Source: JAKLKS01 sp964370855 (GTDB taxonomy: Bacteria; Planctomycetota; JAJSAM01; JAKLKS01). From it: a stretch of DNA of 29,346 nt. Positions 6,950 to 14,797 of this stretch are shown here, piece by piece. Position 1 is the stretch's first letter, and every line of letters begins with the position of its first letter. The notes under the pieces are model-generated. The model was not told where the DNA came from. It searched no databases and saw only the letters and a list, made by a program, of their open reading frames with translations. The position numbers and the translations under genes were made by a program. The stretch is from contig CAYJMF010000059.1 of assembly GCA_964370855.1 (NCBI GenBank), positions 1 through 29,346 on the forward strand, given 5' to 3'.

Positions 6950-9258
6950 ACCTGCGCCGGGTGCCGTGGTTCCTCGTCGTCCTCCTCCTCGTGGTCGCGG
7001 TCCACGCCGGCGGCGTGCGGCGTGCGCCGCTCGACCCGGAGCTCGGCTTCGTCTACGACGACGAGGCGGTGATCCTCATGAACCGGGAGCGGCTCACGGA
7101 CCCCTCCACGGCGCTCGCGGCGTGGTGGAGGCCGGAGCTCTTCAACGGGGCCAAGGGGAACGCGATGTACCGCCCCGTCGCCCACGGGAGCCACGTGCTC
7201 GACGCCGCGCTCTCCGGCTGGGGGGAGAAGGGGCCGCCGGTGCGGGGGTGGCGGCTCACGAACCTCCTCCTCCACGGGCTCTCGGCGGCCCTCCTCTACC
7301 TGCTGCTCCGCCGGGTGCTCGACGGCTTCGGGCTCGGGGCCCCCTTCGGCCCGCGGCGGCCCTCGGGGGCGGAGACGGCGGCCCTCCTCGGCGCCCTCTG
7401 GTTCGGGTTCCAGCCCGTGAACGGCGAGGTCGTCCACTACGTGACGGCCAGGAGCGAATCCCTGGCGTCCCTTTTCTTCCTCCTGGCGCTCCTGCTCCAC
7501 CAGGCCGCCTGGGACGGGGCGCGGAGCACCCGCTCGAGGAGAATCCTCGTCCTCCTCGCCGCCCTCGCCGCCTTCCTCTCCTTCGGCTCCAAGGAGACGG
7601 GGATCCTCCTCCCCGTCGTCGCCGCCGCCCTCGAGATCTGGGGCCGCCCCGACGGCGGGAGCCCCGCGGAGCGGGCCCGCCGCGCCTCGCTCCGCATCCT
7701 CCCCCTCGCCGCCGCGGGCCTCCTCTACCTCCTCGCCCGGAAGGCCGCCATGCCCCCCTCCCGCTTCGAGGTTCCCGCGGCGGCGGGCCTCGTCCTCGGC
7801 GCCGCCGGCTTCGTCGCCCTCGCCGCCGCCGGCGCCCGGCGGCCCGCCCTCTGGAAGGGGGCCGGCGCCGCCGCGCTGCTCGCCGCCGCCGCCGCCCTCG
7901 GCGCCCTCCTCCTCTCCGCGGGGGGGGACGCCGGCGTCGATTCCCTCGTCGGGGGCGGCCGCTCCCTCCCGGCCCACCTCCTCACCCAGGCCCGGGTGGC
8001 GGCGGCCTCCGCACTCCTCGTCCTCTTCCCCGTGGACCTCGCGCCGGACCACGGGGTCCGCGTCGCGACGGCGCTGGACGGCCCGACGCTGGCGGCGCTG
8101 CTGCTCCTCCTCCTCGGGGGATTCCTCGTCGTCCGCTCCGCGCTCCGCGGCGGCCGCGCCCTCCCCCTCGCCCCGGCCTGGGCGGCGGCGGCGGCGGCCC
8201 CCTCCTTCCTCGTCCCCCTCAACGTCGTCATGAACGAGCACCGCCTCTACCTCCCCCTGACCGGGGCGGCGCTGGCCGTCGGGCTCCTCGGGCTCGCCGT
8301 CCTCCGCCGCGCCGCCGCCGCCTCCACGGCCGCCGCGGCGGGGGCGGGGGGGGCGCTGCTGGCCGTGGCCTGCGCCTTCATCCTCGTGGACGGGGACCGG
8401 GCGTGGGCCTGGTCCGACGCCAACCTCCTCTGGGAGCAGGCCGTGGCGACCTCGCCCGCGTCGTGGCGGGCCCACATGCATCTCGGGGTCCAGTCCTACC
8501 GCGCCGCCGAGAAGAGCCACGCCGACGCGGGGCGGGCGACGGACCGCGTGGGCCGGACCTTCGGGACGCGGGCCGGGAACGACGCCATGGACTTCGCCCT
8601 TGAGGAGTTCACGAAGGCCCACCACCTCTACCCCCGCTCCTTCGAGACGCGGCTCAACCTCGGGTTCCTCCACCTCTTCCGGGGGCGGGTGGCGAACCGG
8701 GACGTCGCCCCCGGCGAGCCCGTGGCGGCGCCGGAGGAGTTCCGGGAGGCGATCCGCTGGTTCACCCTGGCGGAGGAATCCTCGCCGGGCTCCTTCCGCG
8801 CCCTCTTCAACCGGGCCTCGGCCATGGCCGAGGGGGGGATGACGGCGGAGGCCATCCCGGAGTTCGAGCGGCTCTCGGCGGATACCTCCCGGACCACGCT
8901 CTACGCCTGGCCCCTGGCGGATGCCTACCGGAGGGCGGGCCGCTTCGACGACGCCCTCCTCCAGCTCCGGCACATCGAGGAGGTGGACCCGGCCCAGGCG
9001 GGGGCGGCTGCGCTCCGGGCCGGCGAGGTGCTCGTGGACGGGAAGCGGTTCGCCGATGCGAAGCGGGAGCTGGAGAGGGCGGCGCGCATCCTCGGCCCCG
9101 AGGACCCGCGGCCCCCCCTCCACATGGCGCGGCTCCTCGTCGCCACGGGGCTCCCCGAGAACCTCCCCATGGCCCGCATGCTCTGGAAGGCGGCGCTGGA
9201 ACGCGGCCACCGCCCGGGCCCGAAGGACCGGGCGGTGGAGAGCGCCCTGAAGGAGTAG
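6946..9258 (+). CDS. TMTC-like GT-C membrane glycosyltransferase with C-terminal TPR domain
   Basis: The 770-residue protein starts at GTG 6946 in a GTGA overlap. A first hydrophobic helix (residues 5-22) is followed by the acidic catalytic-loop motif YDDE (Asp38-Asp39-Glu40), then YRPVAHGSHVLDAAL and RLTNLLLHGLSAALLYLLLRR. HYVTARSESLASLFFLLALL follows. These are GT-C/PMT-superfamily signatures as in TMTC and DUF1736 proteins, which use a polyprenyl-phosphate sugar on the outer face of the membrane. Roughly ten more hydrophobic segments run to about residue 480. Residues ~486-770 are helical TPR-like repeats (LEEFTKAHHLYPRSFETRLNLG is cut across the repeat boundary). Pairing with the DPM1-like enzyme at the operon start suggests protein O-glycosylation, which is inference. 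Confidence 0.8.
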   Translation: MNLRRVPWFLVVLLLVVAVHAGGVRRAPLDPELGFVYDDEAVILMNRERLTDPSTALAAWWRPELFNGAKGNAMYRPVAHGSHVLDAALSGWGEKGPPVRGWRLTNLLLHGLSAALLYLLLRRVLDGFGLGAPFGPRRPSGAETAALLGALWFGFQPVNGEVVHYVTARSESLASLFFLLALLLHQAAWDGARSTRSRRILVLLAALAAFLSFGSKETGILLPVVAAALEIWGRPDGGSPAERARRASLRILPLAAAGLLYLLARKAAMPPSRFEVPAAAGLVLGAAGFVALAAAGARRPALWKGAGAAALLAAAAALGALLLSAGGDAGVDSLVGGGRSLPAHLLTQARVAAASALLVLFPVDLAPDHGVRVATALDGPTLAALLLLLLGGFLVVRSALRGGRALPLAPAWAAAAAAPSFLVPLNVVMNEHRLYLPLTGAALAVGLLGLAVLRRAAAASTAAAAGAGGALLAVACAFILVDGDRAWAWSDANLLWEQAVATSPASWRAHMHLGVQSYRAAEKSHADAGRATDRVGRTFGTRAGNDAMDFALEEFTKAHHLYPRSFETRLNLGFLHLFRGRVANRDVAPGEPVAAPEEFREAIRWFTLAEESSPGSFRALFNRASAMAEGGMTAEAIPEFERLSADTSRTTLYAWPLADAYRRAGRFDDALLQLRHIEEVDPAQAGAAALRAGEVLVDGKRFADAKRELERAARILGPEDPRPPLHMARLLVATGLPENLPMARMLWKAALERGHRPGPKDRAVESALKE

Positions 9259-9260
9259 GA

Positions 9261-9366
9261 GGGGAATACGGTACCCGACCCAATCCATCGGGGTAGGGAG
9301 AGGGTCTACCGATCCAGCGATGACTCTCGTCCAACCCCGATGAAACGGGTCGGGTACCGTATCCCC
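9261..9366. repeat. REP/MITE-like palindromic element between convergent genes
   Basis: The whole 106-base space between two convergent genes is a long imperfect palindrome. The outer arms, ATACGGTACCCGACCC (9266-9281) and GGGTCGGGTACCGTAT (9347-9362), are perfect 16-base inverted copies. They extend by GGGG/CCCC after one bulged A. Inside, CATCGGGGT (9286-9294) pairs perfectly with ACCCCGATG (9334-9342). There is no T-run, so it is not a classic terminator, although it could stop transcription from both sides. The outer arm resembles REP-type sequences that I associate with IS200-like (RAYT) transposases in GC-rich bacteria; that association is from memory. Confidence 0.7.
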
Positions 9367-9381
9367 GAAACCCCCTCTCCC

Positions 9382-11754
9382 CTACTCGGGGACGACCTCG
9401 TAGACGGTGCCGCCGGAGAGCACCACCACCCGCCCGAGGGCGAAGGCCTTGGCGAGCCCCCGGTCCTTCGCGGCCAGGGCCAGGTACTCGTCGGAGAAGG
9501 ACTTCACCTGGACGCGGGGGAACTTCTTCGCCGCCTCGGCCATGGCCTCGACGTCCATCCAGACCTCGCCGCGGAGGTAGAAGGTCTTCCCGCCGACGTG
9601 GCGGACGACGTCCCGGGAACCGCCGCTCTCCGCATCGTCCCCGTCGTCGTCGAGCCCGCGGGCCTCCTTCATCTTCTTGGCCTCGAGGCTCTCCCGGACC
9701 GCAGCCGCGCCGCTGTCCGCCGGGGGGGGAGGTTCCGGTCCCAGCGCCCCGCCGCCCGCGGGAGGCGGAGGCGTCTCGCCCGCGGGGCCCCGGAACTCCC
9801 CGGAGCGCGTCGCCCCGGACCGGCGGAGGAAGTCCTTCAGGCGGTCCTCGTCCACGGCACCCCCGCTGTCCCCCCCCCCCGAGTCCCCCCCGGCGCTGCC
9901 GCCCCCGCCCCCGCCGAACCCGAAGGAGGTGGAGCCGGTCCGCCCGCCGGTGGAGGCGCCGTCGCGGCGGAACCGCGCCAGCATCTCCTCGTTCTCGAGC
10001 ACGAGATAGGAGGTGTAGGGGGTGAGGATCCCGTACCGCTTGGCGAGGCGGACGACCTCGTCCTTCAGTTCCGCGGTCTCGCCGTGGAGCCGGATCTCGT
10101 CCATGAGGTGGCCGACGCGGCGGGTCGCCCAGAGGCGGCCGAGCCAGGAGTTCTCGTCGGTGCGGGCGGGGAACTCCACCTCGTTGACGAACTCCCGGAC
10201 GCCGCCCTGGGTGCGCCCCTTCACGCGGACGACGGCGGCTCCCTGGCCGCCGAACCGCCCGAGGAGGGCCAGTTCGCTCCCGCGGAAGAGGTCCGGCAGG
10301 CGGCGCGGGTAGAGGTCGTGGACGGCGACCCCGTCCACGGTGACGGTGACGTCGGTCATGACGGGGTGGGTGGTCTTGGCGACCAGCGCCGACACCTTCT
10401 GCTCGATGTCCTCCTTCGGCGCGACGTAGTCCCGGGCGCCGCGGAGGTCCTCGGCGAGGCGGTCGAGGAGCTGGACGTTGACGTCGTGGCCGACGCCGAA
10501 GGCGAAGAGCCGGACCCGGGGACCCGCGGCGTCCACGGCCCGCTTCAGGATGACCGCCGGCTCCCGCTCGCCGATGGTGGGGAGCCCGTCGGTGAGGAAG
10601 AGGACGACGGCGGGGCGAGCGTCCGCCCCTCCCTTCAGGAGCCCGAGGGAGGCGCGCAGCGCGTCGTCGATGCAGGTGCCGCCGACGGCCTGGATGGCGT
10701 CGATCCACTTGAGCGCCTCCTCCCGGCCGGCGGCGTCGGCGTCGACGAGGCTTTCCCGGAAGAGGCGGGGCTCGGTGGCGAAGGTGACGACGGCGAACCG
10801 GTCGCCGGGGTTGAGGGAGCGCACGGCATAGCGGAGCGCGTTCTTCGCCTGCTCGATCTTCTCCCCGGCCATGGATCCCGAGGTGTCCATGCAGAGGACG
10901 ATGTCGCGGGGAATGGGCTTGGCCGCGGCGTCCACGGCGGGAGCGAAGAGCAGGAGGAAGGTGCCGTCCTCCCCCGAGGGGTGGTTCGCGGCGAAGGAGA
11001 AGCCGAGCTCGCCGGCGGGCTCCTGGAGGATGAGGGTGAGGTCCTGGTCGGGGCTGACGTTGCGCTCCTCCCAGGAGGCCTTGACGGACTTCTCGTCCTT
11101 GCGCACGACGTCCATGCGGTGGGTGGGGGAGAAGGCGGCGGTGAGGCGGCGGTCGGCGAAGGCCTCGACGACCAGCGTCGCCTGGCCGATGGGCTTCGGA
11201 TTGTGACGGGCGTTACCGAGCGGGAACCTCCAGGTGACGGTGCCGGCGTCGCCGGTGATCATCTCGGAGTAGGAGAGGCGGACCTTCTTCTCGCTCCGGG
11301 GCGGGATGGGAAAGATGGAGGCGCGGAAGAGGCGGGTGCCGACGAACTCGAGCAGCGCCGGGTCGCGGCGGGATCGGACGATGGCCTCGTAGATGGAGCG
11401 GGCCCGCTCGGCGTCGAGGAGCTCGCCCGCCATCTCGGTGCCGTCCACCCACATGGAGAACTTCTCGACGGCGGCGTTCTCGGGGAGGGGGAAGAGGTAG
11501 GTGCCCTCGAGCTCGCTGTTGGAGGGGTTGAAGAAGACCTGCTCGACGGTGGTGGAGGCGACGCGCCCCTTGATGGTGGTCCTGACGTCCAGCACGCGGA
11601 CCTCGAGGGGGACGGCGCCCCGGCGGAATTCCGGGGTGGGGGGGACGCGGCGGTCGCGCTCGGGGATGATGATGCCCTGCGCGAGGGCGGCGGGGGCGGC
11701 GAGGAGGAGGGCGGCGAGGGGGGCGAGAAGGGCGAAGGGGGTGAGGGGGCGCAT
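9382..11754 (-). CDS. Exported VIT domain / von Willebrand factor A domain protein
   Basis: The 790-residue protein starts at an ATG (complement of 11752-11754) preceded by GGGAGGAT at a normal distance. Upstream in-frame sequence to 11964 has no such site. Residues 1-25 are a signal peptide (APLAALLLAAPAALA, then QG). A vault/inter-alpha-trypsin (VIT) domain covers ~40-175, with VEQVFFNPSNSELEGTYLFPLP and SIYEAIVRSRRDPALLE. A vWA domain follows from ~283, with an intact metal-ion (MIDAS) motif DTSGS at 290-294 and NPGDRFAVVTF. After an Ala/Gly/Ser-rich low-complexity linker the C-terminus has a short folded module ending GTVYEVVPE. Such proteins are usually periplasmic or surface adhesion/scaffold proteins; the partner is unknown. 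It is convergent with the glycan operon and divergent from the kinase gene. Confidence 0.9.
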   Translation of the reverse strand: MRPLTPFALLAPLAALLLAAPAALAQGIIIPERDRRVPPTPEFRRGAVPLEVRVLDVRTTIKGRVASTTVEQVFFNPSNSELEGTYLFPLPENAAVEKFSMWVDGTEMAGELLDAERARSIYEAIVRSRRDPALLEFVGTRLFRASIFPIPPRSEKKVRLSYSEMITGDAGTVTWRFPLGNARHNPKPIGQATLVVEAFADRRLTAAFSPTHRMDVVRKDEKSVKASWEERNVSPDQDLTLILQEPAGELGFSFAANHPSGEDGTFLLLFAPAVDAAAKPIPRDIVLCMDTSGSMAGEKIEQAKNALRYAVRSLNPGDRFAVVTFATEPRLFRESLVDADAAGREEALKWIDAIQAVGGTCIDDALRASLGLLKGGADARPAVVLFLTDGLPTIGEREPAVILKRAVDAAGPRVRLFAFGVGHDVNVQLLDRLAEDLRGARDYVAPKEDIEQKVSALVAKTTHPVMTDVTVTVDGVAVHDLYPRRLPDLFRGSELALLGRFGGQGAAVVRVKGRTQGGVREFVNEVEFPARTDENSWLGRLWATRRVGHLMDEIRLHGETAELKDEVVRLAKRYGILTPYTSYLVLENEEMLARFRRDGASTGGRTGSTSFGFGGGGGGSAGGDSGGGDSGGAVDEDRLKDFLRRSGATRSGEFRGPAGETPPPPAGGGALGPEPPPPADSGAAAVRESLEAKKMKEARGLDDDGDDAESGGSRDVVRHVGGKTFYLRGEVWMDVEAMAEAAKKFPRVQVKSFSDEYLALAAKDRGLAKAFALGRVVVLSGGTVYEVVPE

Positions 11755-11863
11755 GGGGGATCCTCCCGGGCGGGGCTGCCACCTTACAAACGTTCGAGGG
11801 TCATTGAATGTTGGATGCAAACCGCGGTCCGGGAGTTCCACGAAAGGGGGTATCCTCCTCCCC

Positions 11864-12874
11864 GTGCATCTCCCCCCGGGCCCCGAGGACATCGACGCCG
11901 CCTGGCTCCGCTCGGCCCTCGGGCTCCCCGCCGGCTGCCCCTCCTCCCTCCGGACGGAGCGCATCGGGGAGGGGTTCGGCCTCGACGGGGTGGTGGCCCG
12001 CCTCCACCTCGAGGGCGCCCCGGGCCTCCCGCCGACTCTCGTGGCGAAGTCCTCCGCCGCCCTGAAGTCGGGACGGGAGGCCTACTTCTACGAGTTCCTC
12101 GCCCCCCGGCTCGACCTCGCGCTTCCCTCCTTCCACGGCCGCTTCACGGACGACGCCGGGGAGCGCTCGTTCCTCCTCCTCGGGGATGTCGGGCCGGCCC
12201 GGCAGGGGGACGTCCTCGTCGGGCTCGCGCCGGGGGAGGCGGCCGGCGTGGTCGCCGCCGCGGCCTCCTGGCACGCCTGCTTCTGGGATCGGCCCGGCGA
12301 CGGGGCCCTCGGGCGGCTCCCCTCCTGGACTTCGGACCCGGCCGTGGAGGCGGCCCGCGTCGGGGGGCTGGTGCCGGATTTCCTCGCCGGCTGGGGGGAC
12401 CGTGTTCCCGCCTCCGTCCGCGCGCTCACGGAGCGGCTACCCTCGCTCCTCCCCGCGGCCCGGACCGCGCTGGCGGAGGCGCCGGTGACGCTCGTCCACA
12501 CGGACCTGCACGCGGACAACGTGCTGGTGCCCGAGGGAGGGACGCCGGTGATCCTCGACTGGCCCGACGTGTGCCGCGGGCCCGCGGCGGTGGACTTCGC
12601 GCACTTCCTGGTGGAGGGGGTGGCGCCGGAGGTGCGGCGGGCGGAGGAGGGGCGGCTCGCCGCGATCTGGGCGGAGGAGGCGGCGCGGCGGGGGGTGGAG
12701 GGGTACGGGGTCGATCGGCTGCGGGCCGACGGGGATCACGCGCTGCTGCTGCTCTGGGGGGGGATCGTGTCCTGGGCCGCGCGGATGCGGCGCCACCCGG
12801 TGGGGCCGCCGCGGAAGGCGGCGGTGGTGGAGAACCTGGTGCGGAACGGGGCGGCGATGCTGGCGGAGCGGTGA
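11864..12874 (+). CDS. APH/EcKL-type small-molecule kinase (aminoglycoside phosphotransferase-like fold)
   Basis: The 336-residue protein has a protein-kinase-like fold. The catalytic loop is LVHTDLHADNVLV (His212, Asp214, Asn219), and the metal-binding Asp is Asp232 in ILDWPDV. VAKSSAALKSGREAYFYEFLAP holds the ATP-binding Lys and the following helix Glu. FLLLGDVGPARQGDVLVGL and ASWHACFW are typical of the EcKL/DUF1679 branch rather than of true aminoglycoside resistance enzymes. The substrate is probably a hydroxylated small metabolite or lipid. GTG 11864 is chosen because GAAAGGGGG lies 13 bases upstream and no good ATG exists in frame. The gene is divergent from the VIT-vWA gene, with 109 bases between the two starts. 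I saw no clear promoter pair in that gap. A resistance role is not supported. Confidence 0.75.
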   Translation: MHLPPGPEDIDAAWLRSALGLPAGCPSSLRTERIGEGFGLDGVVARLHLEGAPGLPPTLVAKSSAALKSGREAYFYEFLAPRLDLALPSFHGRFTDDAGERSFLLLGDVGPARQGDVLVGLAPGEAAGVVAAAASWHACFWDRPGDGALGRLPSWTSDPAVEAARVGGLVPDFLAGWGDRVPASVRALTERLPSLLPAARTALAEAPVTLVHTDLHADNVLVPEGGTPVILDWPDVCRGPAAVDFAHFLVEGVAPEVRRAEEGRLAAIWAEEAARRGVEGYGVDRLRADGDHALLLLWGGIVSWAARMRRHPVGPPRKAAVVENLVRNGAAMLAER

Positions 12875-13052
12875 TCGGCGTCCCGACTGCGTGCTTCCGG
12901 GTGTCCTGCCGCGTGGGGGGCCACTCCAGCGGGCGATGGAGCGCCACGGGGCGTTGGATGCGAACCGGAGGCGGGGGAATCGGGGATCCGGAATCCTCCC
13001 CCGGGAAACACGCAGCGGTGATCGGGAGTAGACTCGGGACTTCGAAGCCGGG

Positions 13053-13113
13053 CCGCTGACACAGGCAGCGGTCCCCCCTCGCCGGGTTGCTGATCCGCGC
13101 CGGCAGGGGGGAC
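13053..13113 (+). other. Two adjacent strong stem-loops downstream of the kinase gene
   Basis: CCGCTG (13053-13058) pairs with CAGCGG (13066-13071) around 7 bases. Immediately after, GTCCCCCCT (13071-13079) pairs perfectly with AGGGGGGAC (13105-13113). That stem continues, after one bulged C, with GCCGG (13081-13085) to CCGGC (13100-13104), leaving a 14-base loop. No T-run follows, so an intrinsic terminator is not shown. A small structured RNA or a factor-assisted stop are alternatives. The two stems share G13071. Confidence 0.45.
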
Positions 13114-13570
13114 GGTCTGTGCGCAGCGGCCCTTTTCGATTCCGGAGCGGGCTCGAGGCCACCTGGGGGAGATCGGTGCCGGGCCTGAGGAGGGGAGTTT
13201 CACGGGAGATTATCGAGGTCCCGCTGCGGTATCGCCGGATCCGGGAGCCACCCGGTGCTCTCGATGCTCTCGTGGTGCCTTCCGGCCGAGCAGACGGACC
13301 TGCTGCGGCGCGGGGGGAGAACCAGGACTGGGCGGCGTGCCGGGTGCAGGCGGCGCTGGAGGTGCAACTACCACCGGGCCTCCCTCAGCGGGAGAGGTCG
13401 GGGCGGCTGGAGGTCGTGGCCGCCAAGAGCTTATACCTGCAGTGGCGGACGAAGCAGGCCGCGCACTACCACACGATCCGTCGGCGGCGCAGGTTGCGCG
13501 AGATCGGGATCGACCTCCGTCGAGCCACCCGATGCCCGCAGCGACCGTAGCACTGCAGTGTCAAGACGAC

Positions 13571-13624
13571 CTCGCAGATTTCGTAAGGCGAAGGGTGTCG
13601 GCTCAAGTCCGACCGCGGGCTCCA
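13571..13624 (+). pseudogene. tRNA 3'-half-like sequence (Thr-CGU-like anticodon loop, T-arm, acceptor and CCA)
   Basis: The stretch ends with a T-arm (GTCGG, loop CTCAAGT, CCGAC, 13597-13613). An acceptor strand CGCGGGC (13614-13620), discriminator T and CCA (13622-13624) follow. Upstream, TTCGTAA followed by GGCGA looks like a Thr(CGU) anticodon loop and 3' stem, but its 5' stem partner (TCGCC expected) is disrupted by an AGAT insertion. Position 54 of the T-loop is C instead of the near-invariant T. No proper D-arm exists upstream; GCCCGC at 13534-13539 could pair with the acceptor strand, but the total would be 91 bases. It is best read as a degenerate tRNA or an old integration-site fragment. 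Confidence 0.4.
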
Positions 13625-13698
13625 GCAGGTCCTGCCCGACTCTCCAACGCGAGATTCCACCGGAGCCGCGCAGGCCCCCGGCACGGGCGCACTCTAGT

Positions 13699-13717
13699 GG
13701 CGCACTCGCCTCAAACT
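13699..13717 (+). promoter_or_regulatory. Candidate activator-binding site (copy 1)
   Basis: GGCGCACTCGCCTCAAACT recurs as GGCGCAACTCGCCTCAATCT at 26234-26253, differing by one inserted A and one substitution. This copy ends 48 bases before the GG of the sigma-54-type promoter at 13764-13779. A partial extra copy, GGCGCACTC, sits at 13686-13694, 13 bases upstream in the same orientation. Sigma-54 activators commonly bind such upstream sites. Binding by the activator encoded at 19998-25355 is inference. Confidence 0.45.
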
Positions 13718-13763
13718 CGCGTCAACGAAGAGTCGCCCAAGCTCGTTTCCTAGGGCCATCGCG

Positions 13764-13779
13764 AGGCACAGGACTTGCG
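13764..13779 (+). promoter_or_regulatory. Sigma-54-type promoter for the secreted-protein operon
   Basis: AGGCACAGGACTTGCG matches the sigma-54 consensus TGGCAC-N5-TTGC at all positions except the first and the last flanking base. The invariant GG is at 13765-13766 and GC at 13777-13778, 12 bases apart as required. Transcription would begin near 13790, about 90 bases before the first start codon. A sigma-54 activator is encoded as the last gene of the same run. Confidence 0.6.
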
Positions 13780-13881
13780 ATTCCGGGTTCCTGTCTCCCG
13801 GGTCGGAGCGCGACGAGGCCCAGCGGGCCGGTGCGCCGTCCCATGGAGTCCGTCGTAGGAACATTGGAGAGGGAGGGTCCA

Positions 13882-14742
13882 GTGCGCGCAGGAAGGCCGT
13901 GGATCGCCGTGGCGGTGTTTGTCGGCATCGGAGGCGTGCTCTCCGCGGGCGCCCTCGCCCAGCAGGGGCAGGGAAACCGGTACACCCAGTTCAGGTACCC
14001 CGCGTGGAACCCCCACAACGCGGAGTGCATCTGGGGGGAGGCGCACGTCTTCGGGCCGATGCAGGCGGACAACGACATCGACCCCGGGAACTGCGTCGAG
14101 GCTACCGAGCGGGCGGAGGCTTACGTCACTGTCCGGGGCGAGCAGATCGAAGCCTACGGCTGGGCCAAGGACAACTGCGCCCTCACGCCGGCGACGGTGT
14201 CCGCCGCAAAGTCCCTCGCGGCCAACGACACGAACTTCACCATCACCCTGATCACGAAGCCGATCTGGTGTGCCTCGCTGATGCGGGTCGACATGAAGCC
14301 CATGTTCACGGCGCGGGCCGAGGTGGATTCGCCGGGAAACGCCGCGGCCAGCGGGATGATGGAGTCCAACTGTCCCGTCATCAACCAGGCCAAGGCGCGG
14401 ATCGACGGGAGCGTGTCCTCGACCGGGGGGACGCAGAACAGCGTCTGGAGCATGACCGTGTTCGGCAACGGGGCCTCGATCAGTACCTCGGATTCCGTGG
14501 GGGGGGGCGCCGTCGAGAAGACCTTCACGACCTACACCGGGGACCAGAAGGAGACCACCTCCGCCACGGTGAACGTGCTCTGTTCCGTCGACGTCAGCGT
14601 GACCGCAGACTCCGAGGGGGATTGGACGGATCCGGCGGAAGTCGAGGCCTGGGTGTGGGATTCCAAGCCGGGCGTGGACTTCCACGCCAACTGCCCGACG
14701 ACCTGCACCGGCTATGTCTACTGGGAGTACTTCTGGTACTAG
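13882..14742 (+). CDS. Secreted eight-cysteine protein, paralog A
   Basis: The 286-residue protein starts at GTG 13882 after GGGAGGG. Residues 1-27 form a signal peptide ending AGALA before QQGQG. The mature protein has eight cysteines, rich aromatic content and beta-prone sequence, with a conserved NRYTQFRYPAWNPHNAECIW start and a CPTTCTGYVYWEYFWY end. I do not recognise the family. The even cysteine number and export signal suggest a disulfide-stabilised extracytoplasmic beta protein. Its neighbour at 14798-15667 is a close paralog: about four fifths of the mature residues match, but the signal peptides are unrelated. An ATG at 13843 would give an upstream extension but lacks a good ribosome-binding site. 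Confidence 0.8.
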   Translation: MRAGRPWIAVAVFVGIGGVLSAGALAQQGQGNRYTQFRYPAWNPHNAECIWGEAHVFGPMQADNDIDPGNCVEATERAEAYVTVRGEQIEAYGWAKDNCALTPATVSAAKSLAANDTNFTITLITKPIWCASLMRVDMKPMFTARAEVDSPGNAAASGMMESNCPVINQAKARIDGSVSSTGGTQNSVWSMTVFGNGASISTSDSVGGGAVEKTFTTYTGDQKETTSATVNVLCSVDVSVTADSEGDWTDPAEVEAWVWDSKPGVDFHANCPTTCTGYVYWEYFWY

Positions 14743-14797
14743 GGGCCGGGTCGGCGAAGGTCTATTGCAGGGAACGGCGAACAACAGGGAGGGGATC

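Larger units (their letters stand above)
12875..13763. other. Gene-poor region of about 0.9 kb with stem-loops and a tRNA-like fragment
   Basis: No convincing gene is visible. The longest plausible frame, 13119-13550 (143 codons, GTG start, plus strand), has a mixed third-position composition unlike neighbouring genes and an Arg-rich product with no recognisable domain. It may be a decayed gene. Structures present are a weak GGGGGA...TCCCCC inverted repeat (12973-12978 / 12997-13002), two stronger stem-loops (13053-13113) and a tRNA 3'-half-like sequence (13571-13624). There is also a tandem GGCGCACTC (13686-13694 and 13699-13707). The stretch coincides with the change from extremely GC-rich to less GC-rich DNA. 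Confidence 0.5.

Noticed and set aside
11864..12874. An aminoglycoside-resistance gene
   Set aside because: The fold is shared, but the motifs fit the EcKL/DUF1679 branch. There is no resistance context or close match that I can recognise.
13119..13550. A 143-codon forward frame in the gene-poor region
   Set aside because: Third codon positions are mixed, there is no recognisable domain, and it is very Arg-rich. It is described in the region note but not called as a gene.
13534..13624. A complete functional tRNA using GCCCGC (13534) as the 5' acceptor strand
   Set aside because: The length would be 91 bases without a long variable arm, no D-arm can be formed, the anticodon 5' stem is disrupted, and T54 is C.
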